A DNA stretch of 64,000 nt from Cryptomeria japonica (lineage: Eukaryota; Streptophyta; Pinopsida; Cupressales; Cupressaceae): contig NC_081409.1 in NCBI RefSeq assembly GCF_030272615.1, positions 655,122,468 through 655,186,467 of the forward strand, written 5' to 3'. The notes under the pieces were generated by a model. That model was not told where the DNA came from, made no database searches, and saw nothing but the letters and a program-made list of their open reading frames with translations. The position numbers were made by a program, and so were the translations under genes. Positions 47,576 through 58,565 of this stretch are shown one piece after another; the stretch's first letter is position 1; every line of letters starts with the position of its first letter.

Positions 47576-48799
47576 TGTTAGGATAATCAGTGGACAATTG
47601 AGGAGGGGAGGGTGAATCAGTTGTCAACAGATTATGAAACTTTAAGCACACACAACCTTCTACCAGAAAGCATAAGCCAAATATCAGAATAATAGACATA
47701 ACAATTAAGCACAAACATAAATCATAGAACAATTGTCATCCATCCACAACACATAGCACCGAGATTTGTACATGGAAAACTTGGTAAAGGGAAAACCCAC
47801 GATGGGAAGCCTACCCATAGTCAGATAATACTTCTGCAGTAAGTATGTGAATACAATAATATGGGCCTGCACATGCACAAAGGCATACTTCCTAGAGTGC
47901 ATTGCTCATCACAAAAGGAGCCTCACTGACTATGAAAGAAATCCAAAATTCAATCTAGAAGGATGAATGAATTTCAAGAATAGCATCTCCTATGCTTGAG
48001 TATAGTTTTGGTTAAGCTCAATACCAAAGGTCTAAAACCTCTTCCACAATCCCAATTTGATCACCTATGATCGACCAGAATCTTTGCATATGATTACAAC
48101 TTTATTCGTACATAGATAATCCCATAACCATAATCCCATCCATGATCTACAAAAAGATCTTACATCATATATATAACAACCGGGGACCTAAATAATTAAG
48201 TCGGCCACCTAAAATATAATACAATAAATTTGTTACATGAATTCTCAAACCAATGATAGACCAAGTCATCCTAAGATCGAAACAACATAAACCAATCAAT
48301 AAATCCAACCGATAACGCATTGGGAGCATCCACCAACATGTTACACAAATCGGTCCATAACCTAGTAGAATAAGACTAGACCTAAAATAGGTTGCCATAA
48401 GCCACATGCAACACCACCAATCAATTGGAACACAAACACGATAACCATCAGCATCCTGATAACCTTCTAACACTTATTGGATCCATCAAAACATCTTCAA
48501 CAAATATTTTCTAGTAAAACCCTTACTAATAACCAAAAGGCTTACTATAATAAAAGATAGCATCTGGATCATCAAATCCCAAACCAACTAAATGTGATAT
48601 GCATCAAGAACACATAATTAACTAATCCAAACCAATTCCAATAGGTGGAACATACCAGAGTATACCGGAGACAAGTCTCCTGATCATCATCAAAGTCCAA
48701 CCACTCTACTGGAAGCTGGTAGACAACCAAAATAACTAGTGTTGACATCAATGAAAAACATCAATACAACACATAATCAATTCTTCCAAAATGCCAAAA
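47576..48799 (-). repeat. CopB 5' LTR, shared with a truncated neighbour
   Basis: 1224 bp, pairs with 23916-25137. On its outer (higher-coordinate) side it is not followed by flanking host DNA but by a copia PPT and pol end. Confidence 0.9.
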
Positions 48800-49550
48800 A
48801 TATCCTCCTTTGGCATTGATGACAACACTAGATGTGAAAAACATCCAAGTGCCAAGAAATGTCAAACAAGTCTCTCCCAATGGAAGACAACCAACAATAT
48901 CCCAAAAATAATATAAAAAATGAAGTTTTGAACTCCCCTTGTGAAATATATCTTTGTTAAGCTTTGATCTCCTCTTTTGATTGATATACTTGTTAAGCTC
49001 TATTTTTCACATATATGTCTCCCCCTTTGACATCAATACCACAAATTTGACATAAGCATCAAAGAAAAATCATAAAACCTCTTAACCACATAGCTGACTA
49101 TTCCCCCTAAGTAGTAGCATCAACACATCAATCTGGAATGAATAATAGCTTCAATAAATGCATATCAAACTGATGCCAAAAATCATCACTCAAGTTTCTA
49201 ATAGAGGGGTATAAATCCCCAATCTATCTCTGACGTACTCAAATGATTCCTTCGGCAAAGGTTTAGTGAAAATATTTGCAATCTACTCTTTAGAGTTCAC
49301 ATAAACCAATCTGACTTCATTTGCTTCCATCTTCTCCTTCAGAAAGTTATACTTGATAGAAATGTGTTATGTCTTTGAATGAAATACTAGATACTTTGAT
49401 ATGTCAATAGCATAGATTTATCGCAATGAATAACTACTGGTTAATTACAATCTACCCTTATATCCTTCAACATTCCTTCATCCATAGAGCTTGTGTATAG
49501 TTAGTAGCAACAACAACATACTCAACTTCAATAGTAGATAAAGAAGTACA
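48800..49550 (-). pseudogene. Truncated third copia copy: RNase H end, 3' UTR, PPT
   Basis: Aligns by eye with 25138-25880: PPT-like GCCAAAGGAGGATA, the 3' UTR, then the RNase H end in minus orientation (region of IHYDNSVAI, broken by small indels). It stops at ~49550 after AAGAAGTACA, where unrelated sequence begins. Confidence 0.8.
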
Positions 49551-51275
49551 CTAAATTGGATATATCATCTTGATCCAATGGTTGTTTTGGGTCTACACAT
49601 ATCTGTAAACACCAAATCCATTATTTCTATGCCTAGTCCATCCACATACCCTTCCTTCCAACTTGTTTTCCATTTACCTAGAACTAATCACATGAGGATG
49701 TCTGGTTCTTCAATTGACATTACTCCTTCCTCTAGAATCCTATGATACACACATTCCCTGACTTCCCATCAAATTTTGTGAGATTCCATTGATGGAAAGT
49801 TAGGATAAATCCATGTGAAGCCAAAACCCTAGGTAGGCAAGGGTTTCTGAATTGTTTCTACAAAAATTGGGTGGATCTCACAAAATATATAACCACATTG
49901 CACCAAACCAGAAGAAAATGAAAGATAACTCACTATTATATAGACAAAAATGCATTACACTCCTTGATCAATCCATACAATCAAGCTATGAGGGGTAGAA
50001 CAGTGAAATGATAAGAAATCTGGCTTATTTGTAATCATTCAAATTCAAAACTTCACCACAACACCAACAAACAACATCAACCCCTCCTCCTCAACCATCA
50101 AAGACATATATGGTCATTCACAACTTCCATCCAATGAAAATTCAAACTAAGTGGCTATTGGATGTGAGTTGTTTACCAATTGCATGTTGTCACCATAATG
50201 ACAACTTTGACAATATTAGCATTTTTACATTTGGGCACCAAACCAATACATGGATGCCTTATGTTTGCCTCACCAATAGGAACAATAAGTAGATATAAAG
50301 TCTCAACCCAAAGATTGGTCATTAAATCTATGTAATTATTATCTCCATGACTGAATTTCATTTACTTTTCAACCCAAGGACGTATTACTTGAAATGGGTC
50401 TACACTGTATATGCACTAAGTTCTTGCGATAGTTATTCGGCACTACTGCAACAACTAAATCTATTCAAAATAAATAAGTGAAAGTATAATAACTAAATAG
50501 ATACAGGAAAGATTAGCATTAATAGAAGATTCTAATTAAATAATTGTTAACTAAGTTCAAAGCTAGCAAACAGGAATTACTTTGTCTGCTTTGGTAGCAG
50601 GAACAGTCACAAGATCTGGTTCTAGTGGCTATAGGAACAGTCAGTTGCTAAAACATCTACTGTAGCAAAGGGAAAAATTAATCTAACAAACACACATGAA
50701 TACTCACCAAGTGGGCCCCCTTGGATGAGTGTATCCAGACTTTAAAGATGATTCTATATACTCAGAATAACATAATTTTTATTCATTGTTTTCAAAAGTC
50801 AATACAATACATAAAATGAAAGAAATGCTTCACGTTCTGAAAAACATTGTCTCACGCTATCTCTAACCCCTGTCTAACCTCAGAGAAGAGACACACGCCT
50901 TTATTTAAAAGAAAACTATAACAAACTTCCTACAATCTATATCACGCCCATGAAATGAGGCGAAAAAAATTTATGTCTACTAAGAGAAGAAGTTAATCCA
51001 CAGAAAAATATGGAACTCAGCTAAACCGCAACCAAGGATATAGCATGGTGGTGTTACAAGATTGATGTTTGTTGAAGATAAACATAAATGAATATGACAT
51101 TGCCTTTCTATTCCTATTTTTATTCTTACGCACACCATCTTCTCTGTTGTTTTGAATGTTTAACCACCCTTGAATGTCTCCAACTGCTTTTATGATGTAT
51201 TTCACCATCTAGCTTGAAATAATTGCTTCTGCAACATCTCATTTATTCTTGCATTTAAAAGATAGAATATACAAG

Positions 51276-51308
<33 letters not shown>

Positions 51309-51543
51309 TCATTAATTATAACACTTATTCATTTGCACATGATATTACCTATGATAATCTACATGGCAATAGGAATAATAGGTCAAAACAATATAGGATT
51401 TAATGGGTTTAGTTATCATCCAGAATGCACATAGTCAAACTTTAATACATCACATGACTCAAACAATATCCCAATATGCAACTTAAAACATGGCAAAAAC
51501 TTATCAGTTATAGGAATAAAAGAGCTATTATTTTATCTCATCA
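49551..51543. other. Non-coding stretch, candidate LTR of a minus-strand element
   Basis: No recognisable coding region. At 51543/51544 a plus-strand CA is followed by TGCCCCCTAGCTTAA, i.e. on the minus strand a purine tract TTAAGCTAGGGGGCA precedes TGATGAGAT. This fits a PPT and 3' LTR start for the element whose accessory ORF lies at 51609-53914. The other LTR end is not clear. It contains the (AT)13 microsatellite. Confidence 0.35.
51281..51306. repeat. (AT)13 microsatellite
   Basis: Uninterrupted AT dinucleotide run. Confidence 0.95.
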
Positions 51544-51608
51544 TGCCCCCTAGCTTAATGTCTTGTTGATCCTTCAACAAGAGGAAAATTTCTTATCCTG
51601 GCACTGAC

Positions 51609-53914
51609 TCATAAATCGCCTATGGTTCCTTGTCTTGTTCCTCTTGTGGCCAAATTCCAATGAAACCCCTTCATCTTTTCCAGCCTAGATCCTTTGGCTT
51701 CCTTTGTGGCCTCTTCATATGGTTTGTCTATAGCCCTACATCCCATCAATGGCCACATAAGGATAGGTGGCTGAATTATCAAGGGTAGCCAGTTATTGGT
51801 TTTTGTCCTACCCAAGTGGATATACTTGGGAGCTCTTTGTGTGACTGCATGATAATTAGGCAGTGAATGGGGTTCACCCTGCTTTAGGTCTTCTGGGAGA
51901 TTATTCCAACACTAAGCCAAACATTCAACTGCAACTTGATTTTAATTTTCAACCAAATTCTCATATTCCTAAAATGCTTCCTCTCTCAATAGTAAAACCT
52001 AGCTTCTGACATTAGGTCTAGTCAATAACTTTTGCCAGTCATAGTACATATGTTGTGGGTTTTTTGTCTTTAGATCTCAGTAGCAGTGGGCAATCAAACT
52101 CCAAATTTTTGTTTGTTCTAGCCTGTGTCCCCATAATGATTTCATTTTGTATCCATGACATCAATTCTTTTAATTGAATGCCACCAATATATAGTAAGGG
52201 ATTCCATTCGTTGTCAGAAGGCACATCATAATTATGCAAATAAAATTCACATAACAAATTCTTAACAGTTGTAAGAGAGTTTTGATAAACATTATTAAAT
52301 TCATGTAGAGTATCTCGAGGATTAAGATCCCTAAAAATATGATTTAGCTTGAAACATAAATACTTCTCCTTCAAATGTAAAGCATAAACTCTTGAAGGAG
52401 CCCTACACTGCATCAATTCAAGAACCATGTTTGCAACTGTGTCTACTTTGGTTTGCAATTCAATTATCTGATTGTCCCTCTTTTCAATCTCTTTCTATTT
52501 TTTATCAATAATTCCCTATAACCTAGCCCTTTCTATCTCCCACTATCTATAAAATGTAATTGCAATGGATAAACTAGTGAGAGATGAAGGGAGCCTATGA
52601 GTTGTTACCTGAGGGCTTGTGATCTCTTCAACTAATTCTTCAAACTGTTCAGCTACATGTGCTAAATTTAATAGTTTGTCAGCTCCATGTTCTTCTTGCG
52701 GTTGAATCTTTGTCTGACTTATGTGCCCTACTTCTAACATTTCCATATAAATGACTTCAATCACATCCCTTGTTGCTTGAGTTCTTTGTTTACCCCATCG
52801 AATCCATCTCAATTGCATTTCCTAAGTGGCTGCAAGAGACATTGCTGCAGGAGGTGTTGTTGTAGGAGAATTTCCCTTTACCTTGTGCCTTTTAGCTACA
52901 AGAGAAACCTATGCTTCTTGAAGTCATTCTATGGTCTCTTCCTCTGCATCAACCGTTTATGTTTCTTTCCCTTTCCTTATAGAAGATTCTGCTCCACTTT
53001 GAGACTGAGTGGAGGGTTGCTCAATATTTGGTTCAATTACCATTTCCTCTATAACAGGAAAGGCTTCTTCAGAAACAAGAGGTTTGTTTGTTGCAAAAAC
53101 CCTAGGAGATGAGGGGTCTCAGATATCTTCCTCTTGCGATACAATTTCTTCTGCAATAGGAATATTTTCCTCCCCAAATTGAAAGATGTCTTCAAACTTT
53201 CCCCATGCCATCTATGAGACATCTCTAAGATAATGTTCTACCAACAATTTGATCAAGCCATGATGACTAATAGAATGATTACCACCCTTTTGTGTTTCCT
53301 TTGCACTTATGGAAATAAGATGATACAACAAATTCAGAACATTCATCCTTCAACCATGTTGTAGATGACTCAGTAATTTAAAATGAACCGAATGCAAATT
53401 TGAGTACCTACCATCATAGGTAATATATTTCATCACATAAAAGGCAACCTAGGGTCATTCTGCTGGAAGAGATGTCTGATTGGTTCCCTGCTTCTCCACA
53501 CTTAGGGATCTGTTTGTTGGGTGAGTAAACTCTGCCCTAGTGCTTCTTGCATCTTTCACCTTAGGAAATAGTTCTCCCTCCTACAACAACCCAGTGACTT
53601 TGGCTATCTGATGTTCTGTGGCAATGAGCCTTAACTCTGGCCTCTCCTTTGTTGTATGTGCACATGAATTCATGAGCAATTTCTTCATTGAAATTCATCA
53701 ATTTTAGAATATAGTCAATCCACCCATACATATGGAAGTAATATTCACACTTGACGTCTTGCAAAAAAGTGTCATGAACTACTGGTTCATGATGGATAGG
53801 AGCTCCTCCCATGGTTAACTTGACTTTAAAAATAATTACCACAGCAAAATGAAAGACTAAAATAACCCACATAATTGAAATTTCATGCTCCAAAATACTA
53901 TACTTCTTTTTCAA
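51609..53914 (-). pseudogene. Degenerate accessory ORF of a gypsy-type element
   Basis: One minus-strand protein can be followed through many stops and a few frame changes. In order: VHDTFLQDVKCEYYFHMYGWIDYIL (~53800), a segment reading QIAKVTGLL (~53600), KQGTNQTSLPAE (~53490), VAFYVMKYITYDGRYSNLHSVHFKLLSH (~53440-53350), an acidic region, a basic stretch KRHKVKG (~52890), then helical Glu/Lys-rich segments (52818-52543 and 52458-52039), and a C-terminal part to 51609. There is no RT or integrase nearby. The order (N-terminal region with an h-x-x-V-x-G-L motif, basic patch, helical part) parallels the G1 accessory ORF. The function is unknown. Confidence 0.55.
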
Positions 53915-54151
53915 TACCTTTCATCGACAATGGTGGTAGGATGAACTACTCACTCATGCCACATGATGTCTCATTCAAAAATAATATCAAGCAAATTAAA
54001 ACACATTATTGATAGGGATAGATAATTACGCAACATGTAAATTAGACCATAAAACACCACCCAACTTAAGATGACACGTGTCCACACATGTGAAAAGGGA
54101 CAGAGGGAAGGGTACATGGATTATATGAGTCAAAACAGGTAATAATCATAA
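53915..54151. other. Spacer between the degenerate ORF and the LARD
   Basis: No gene. It contains GATGACACGTGTCCACAC (54071-54088), reminiscent of the GTCCACGTGTCATGA block in the G1 array. It ends with CATAA (54147-54151), the probable left copy of the LARD target duplication. Confidence 0.45.
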
Positions 54152-57100
54152 TGTAATGCCCATACCCTAGTCGAACTTGTAAAACCCGTTTGACCTTGGT
54201 TGACTTCCTATGTGGCATTCTTGAATGGTAGGTTAACCGTGATGCAATGTGTAGTTTAGATAATATAAATAATTGTGCATACTTATTATTGTGCTTTTGC
54301 ATCGATTCTTGTGTAAATGTAATTGTTTCCTAACTCTTGTGATAAATCTTGAGCTAACGCCCTCATTAAATATGTGTATGTATATGTATGCTTGTCTGAA
54401 TTCATGGGTGCAGGAGATTTCAGGTACAACACCACTTAGGGTGAGGTTCATCTCCTTTGGGACTTGCAAGGTTGAGTATGCTTCCTTCATCCTTAGAATT
54501 CAGATTTGGTGGTCATTAAACTCTCGTCTTCCCTTAGCCATGGTCAGGTGAGCATCGTGTGTGGATTCATGGGGCTTTTGTTTCATTGGATTGCATGTCG
54601 TGTGATTTGGTGGACTTCCTCGATTTGCATGCCTTGCGCGGGGTAAGTGGAGTTTGTTATCCTAAATATTCAATTCAATTTAATGTGTGGATGTACGCAT
54701 TAGTAATGTAGAAAATTTAAAATAGGTAGTTTTCTTTTATATGATTAATCGTTAATTTAAAGAGATCGCTTTAATCATTATTGTAGCAAGCTTAAGGTAT
54801 TTAACTTGGATTAATGTGCTCATTTACGCATTTGTAGTTGAGAAATTAGAATAAATAGGACTCTTTCATTAGATTAGTCATTTATTTAAAAAGGTCGCTT
54901 ATTATGTTATAGCGAGTCAATTTAATAGCTAATTTTAATAATAACGAAATTAATGAGTTATGCATCTTAGAAAGGAAAGATTTAAAATCATTTGGGAAAT
55001 AGAAATAAAATTTATCATTTTCGCATTTTGGAATAGAAAGGGTAGATTTTATTATTTAAAAGAAAATTATTCTTTTTACTTGCAAAATTGATATAGTATA
55101 AAGGATTGATTTTTGAAATTTAAATTAATTTAAATACCTCACCCTTGTTAACAGTTCAAAATATAAATGTAGGCCTAAATTGATATTTAGAGAGATAAAA
55201 ATTAGAATTAAATAAGAAATAGAAGCATGTAAATTTTAATTAGAATAAAACAAGTTGGATTTGTTGAGTAGTGGAAAATAATGATTTCCACTTTCATGTT
55301 CCTTTTATTTTCAAAAAAAAAAAATAAATGCTTAAATTCGAAATTGAAAATTAGGGCAAAAATAGGGTTTCTTATTTTTAACCTAGTTTTGGAAATGTTT
55401 TTGGGAGTTCTTTTTTTTTGGGTGATCTTTTTGGAAAAAAATGGTTTTTGGAAGAGAGATTGGGGATTTTGGAAAAAGATGGAGTTTTAGAGTAGCAGAT
55501 TTGGGGGCTCATCATCAAAATCCTTCCAGGAAAGCTTGTTGAGGTAGGAATCTCTTTTATCAATTTGTTTAAATTGTTTTTGACAAAAAAAAAAGGAAAG
55601 AAAAGAGGCTTGCATGTTGTTCTTGCAATTTTGGTTTTCAGATTTTCCATTGTTTGTCCATGAGTAAGTTTCTTTGTAGAAAAATTGTTAAAGATTAGTT
55701 TTGTTGTATCTTTGTGTGAGAAGAGAGCTTCCTTGTGCCAAAGATTTGCTTAATGGGAGGGTTATTCAACAAATCTCCTCTATTGGTTTGAAACCCTTGA
55801 CATTTTGGAAAATAAATAAATAAATGTGCATGTGACTGTGATTTTCTTTCAAAATGGGGGATTGCTGGAAAATGTTTCAAGATTGTATTTCAGACTGTCT
55901 GGACTGTGTTGTTGAGTTATTTGCCCATTTATCTATACTTGCATATATATCTATTTTTTAAAAAAAAATATATTCAATGAGTAAAAAAAATATTTTTTAT
56001 GAAAGCATCTCATGACTAGGAAGGTTTCTTTTTTTGACTGCACATTGAGCAGTTTTGTGTTGGTCTGTTATTGTTTTGTTTTAAAGGAAAAAAAAAAAAT
56101 ATAAAATAAAAAAATTTAAAACCCACCCATGGCCGCTGGTAGCAACTGCTACCAGTTGGTAGCAGCGCTACCAGAGGTAGCGGCCTGCTACCAAATGGTA
56201 GCAGCGCTACCAGAGGTAGCGGCCTGCTACCAAATGGTAGCAGCGCTACAAAAGGTAGCGGCCTACTACCAAATGGTAACAGTGCTACCAATGGTAGCTT
56301 GGGCTGCCAAGGGGGGGGCCCACGTGGGTACCTTCCCTCTCCTTTTTTTTGAAAATTAAAAATAAGTTATTTTATTTTATTTTTTATTATTATTTTTTTT
56401 TATTATTTTATATAATTGTTTAAAAAAAATAAAATAAAATATATATGTATGTAATATATAAAAATAAAGAAGAATCAGATTAATAAGTGGATTTAAAAAA
56501 TTAGTTTAAGAGATTTAAATTCAGTTCCTTTAGATTATTTAATTTTAAATTCAGTTTGTTGTACATTATTTAATTTCAGATTATTAAATAATACATTTGG
56601 ATTCTAGAGAATCATCATTTAGTAAATCCTTACTTTACTACAAGTTATTAATTTCATATTGATTTTGTCAAGCTCGGGCTAATACATATTATTATCATGG
56701 ACTAAGTATTAATGGTGTATTAATGTGAATTTTTAAATAAAAGTTAATTTATCAAATCCATAAACTTGATCAACATTAATGGTAAGACTTGATATGCTAG
56801 TGTACGGTCATAAGTTGGTCAAGCCCCTAGTTAGGGTATCGTCAAACAAGACAATCTAGGTTTGTTTGTTTTTTTGTTATGATTCAATTTGACCTGCTTC
56901 TAAAAGGGATCACTATGTAATAATTCATCGAGGTAGATGATGAATAGTGTATGTGTTCGCCTAAAGGGCAGAGATGTAAAAGACATGTAAATTTGTAATC
57001 TTAACTATATTAAATGCCAGAGGGGTCTTGCAGTTGAGCAGACCCGGAGATGTAGCCCCTTAGGGGTGAACTCTGAGATCATATCTGTGTTATGCGATGT

Positions 57101-58551
57101 TTTAGCTTCCTTTGTTTCATGCTTAAAGTTATCATGTATGGTTGTTATCTTGTAAAGTGTACGATGGGAAATTAACGAATTAAATCTAAGTGCATAATTA
57201 TTCATATTGACAAATGTAGAAATCAGGTTCATGAAAGATTGTAAATAAGAATATGGAAAAGTATTTGAAAAATGTGAATTAAAAGTAGTATTAGTGGAAA
57301 GAATCTTGCTGGGTTACATTATTGGATTAACTTGTTATTAAGCATATAAGTTGAACGAATGTGAATGGAAAATAAAGTTAGAATTAATGCTATAATCCCT
57401 AGATTGAAATCTAATGGACGAACATCATGTAGTTATTTACTTTTTATCCTCTTAATGAGTATCGCCATGTTAATCATACTTCCCTACATTGGATGAATTT
57501 GCTTCGTTATTGCAAGCTTTAATCTCAACAAATCATCCATATCAAGTTAATTTTACAAATGGGTGAACTCAACTGGTTAGCCATAATTATAACCCTAATA
57601 AAAGAATCTCCTATGATTGCTAAAAATGAATTAAAATGGGAAGTATTTGCATAGTGGTTCATATCTTATTCTTAGCAAATGTACCTTTTCATATTAACTT
57701 CATTTAACCAAAAAAAAAAAAGAGAGTGATATGCAATAAGATAATTGTATTTTAATCCTAATGGAAGAATGTCACTATGAACTTATATCCTAATCTTGAA
57801 ATGATGAATATCACCTTGCTAACTATATTTTAATTTAAGGGATGCTCTCATGTGTCCTAATACATTTTCACCTTAATGAATTTAGCCATCTATTAGCATT
57901 ATTAAAACTTCACTAAATTCTATGGCTACTCACATTTTATCTTTCATAAAAGAACTACAACTCATTAGTTGGCTATGCATGAAATCAAATGAAAGGATCA
58001 CATTCTATTTATTGTAGTTTAATCCTTAATGAATGTATCTCGCCTTATTAGCCATACTTTTAATATTAAAGGATGATATCAATTGTGAATGGGTACCCTC
58101 AACCCAATGAATGAACTTCATTATATTATACGCTTTGAACCTTTTTGGAGGCCTCTAAATGATATTATGAATTTAAGTGCATTGAATAAATAACCGCTCA
58201 ATGGCCTCCCAACCTCCAAAGTAAATGAACGCTTCCTAAAATTCTAAGATGGCATATCATTGAACATATATATCATCATGTCTTATGCATTATCTCGCAA
58301 TTAAGATATCCAGTTAAATGGATCAAATGATGCAAGTTGAGTTAGGTGTAAGGTTATGTAATCACATTGGGAAACTCCTTAGGTTCGTTTAGCCTTCCGC
58401 TGTGGTATCTAAGTTTTAGATAACTCCTTATTATCTCAATGTTGTAACTTTTCATTAACGCTCTTAATTATTATTTAAAAAAAAATATATTTACACTCCA
58501 TTGGAGTGTTTTTAACTTAAACCCTTTGGGGTTTCCTGGCGGGGCATTACA
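54152..58551 (+). repeat. LARD 5' LTR, 4400 bp
   Basis: The first 1.65 kb is repeated at 62349-64000 with, by eye, some 25-30 differences. ORFs of up to 92 codons that occur in both copies are not protein-like. It includes a GC-rich minisatellite at 56148-56300. Confidence 0.95.
56148..56300. repeat. 39-bp GC-rich minisatellite of GGTAGC/GCTACC palindromes
   Basis: Unit starts at 56148, 56187, 56226 and 56265. Each 39-bp unit carries alternating GCTACC and GGTAGC words, so both a unit and the array can fold on themselves. Since 39 is a multiple of 3, all six frames give 13-residue periodic ORFs, which are artefacts. Confidence 0.92.
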
Positions 58552-58553
58552 CT

Positions 58554-58565
58554 TGGTATCAGAGC
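58554..58565 (+). promoter_or_regulatory. LARD primer-binding site (initiator Met-tRNA)
   Basis: TGGTATCAGAGC, perfect 12-base match, 2 bases after the LTR end. Confidence 0.95.

Larger units (their letters stand above)
23916..49550 (-). mobile_element. Ty1/copia CopB plus a truncated tandem partner sharing one LTR; split by a Tat element
   Basis: On the minus strand: partial pol end (49550-48800), LTR (48799-47576), PBS, gag, [Tat element insertion 46310-28523], integrase, RT, RNase H, PPT, LTR (25137-23916). The first LTR therefore serves both as 3' LTR of an upstream partial element and as 5' LTR of CopB. Removing the Tat element rejoins the protease region at CCTTT. Same family as CopA. 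Confidence 0.85.

Noticed and set aside
54233-54551. ORFs of 85-92 codons at the LARD LTR start, repeated at 62431-62749
   Set aside because: They are LTR ends in both copies and overlap on opposite strands. No coding signal beyond the lack of stops.
56016-56359. Periodic ORFs on both strands over the GC-rich block in the LARD LTR
   Set aside because: The unit is 39 bp, a multiple of three, so every frame stays open and gives a 13-residue repeat.
58554-58565. Possible Met-tRNA gene fragments
   Set aside because: TGGTATCAGAGC here, and its minus-strand equivalents at 21765 and 47562, are LTR-adjacent primer-binding sites. No cloverleaf surrounds them.
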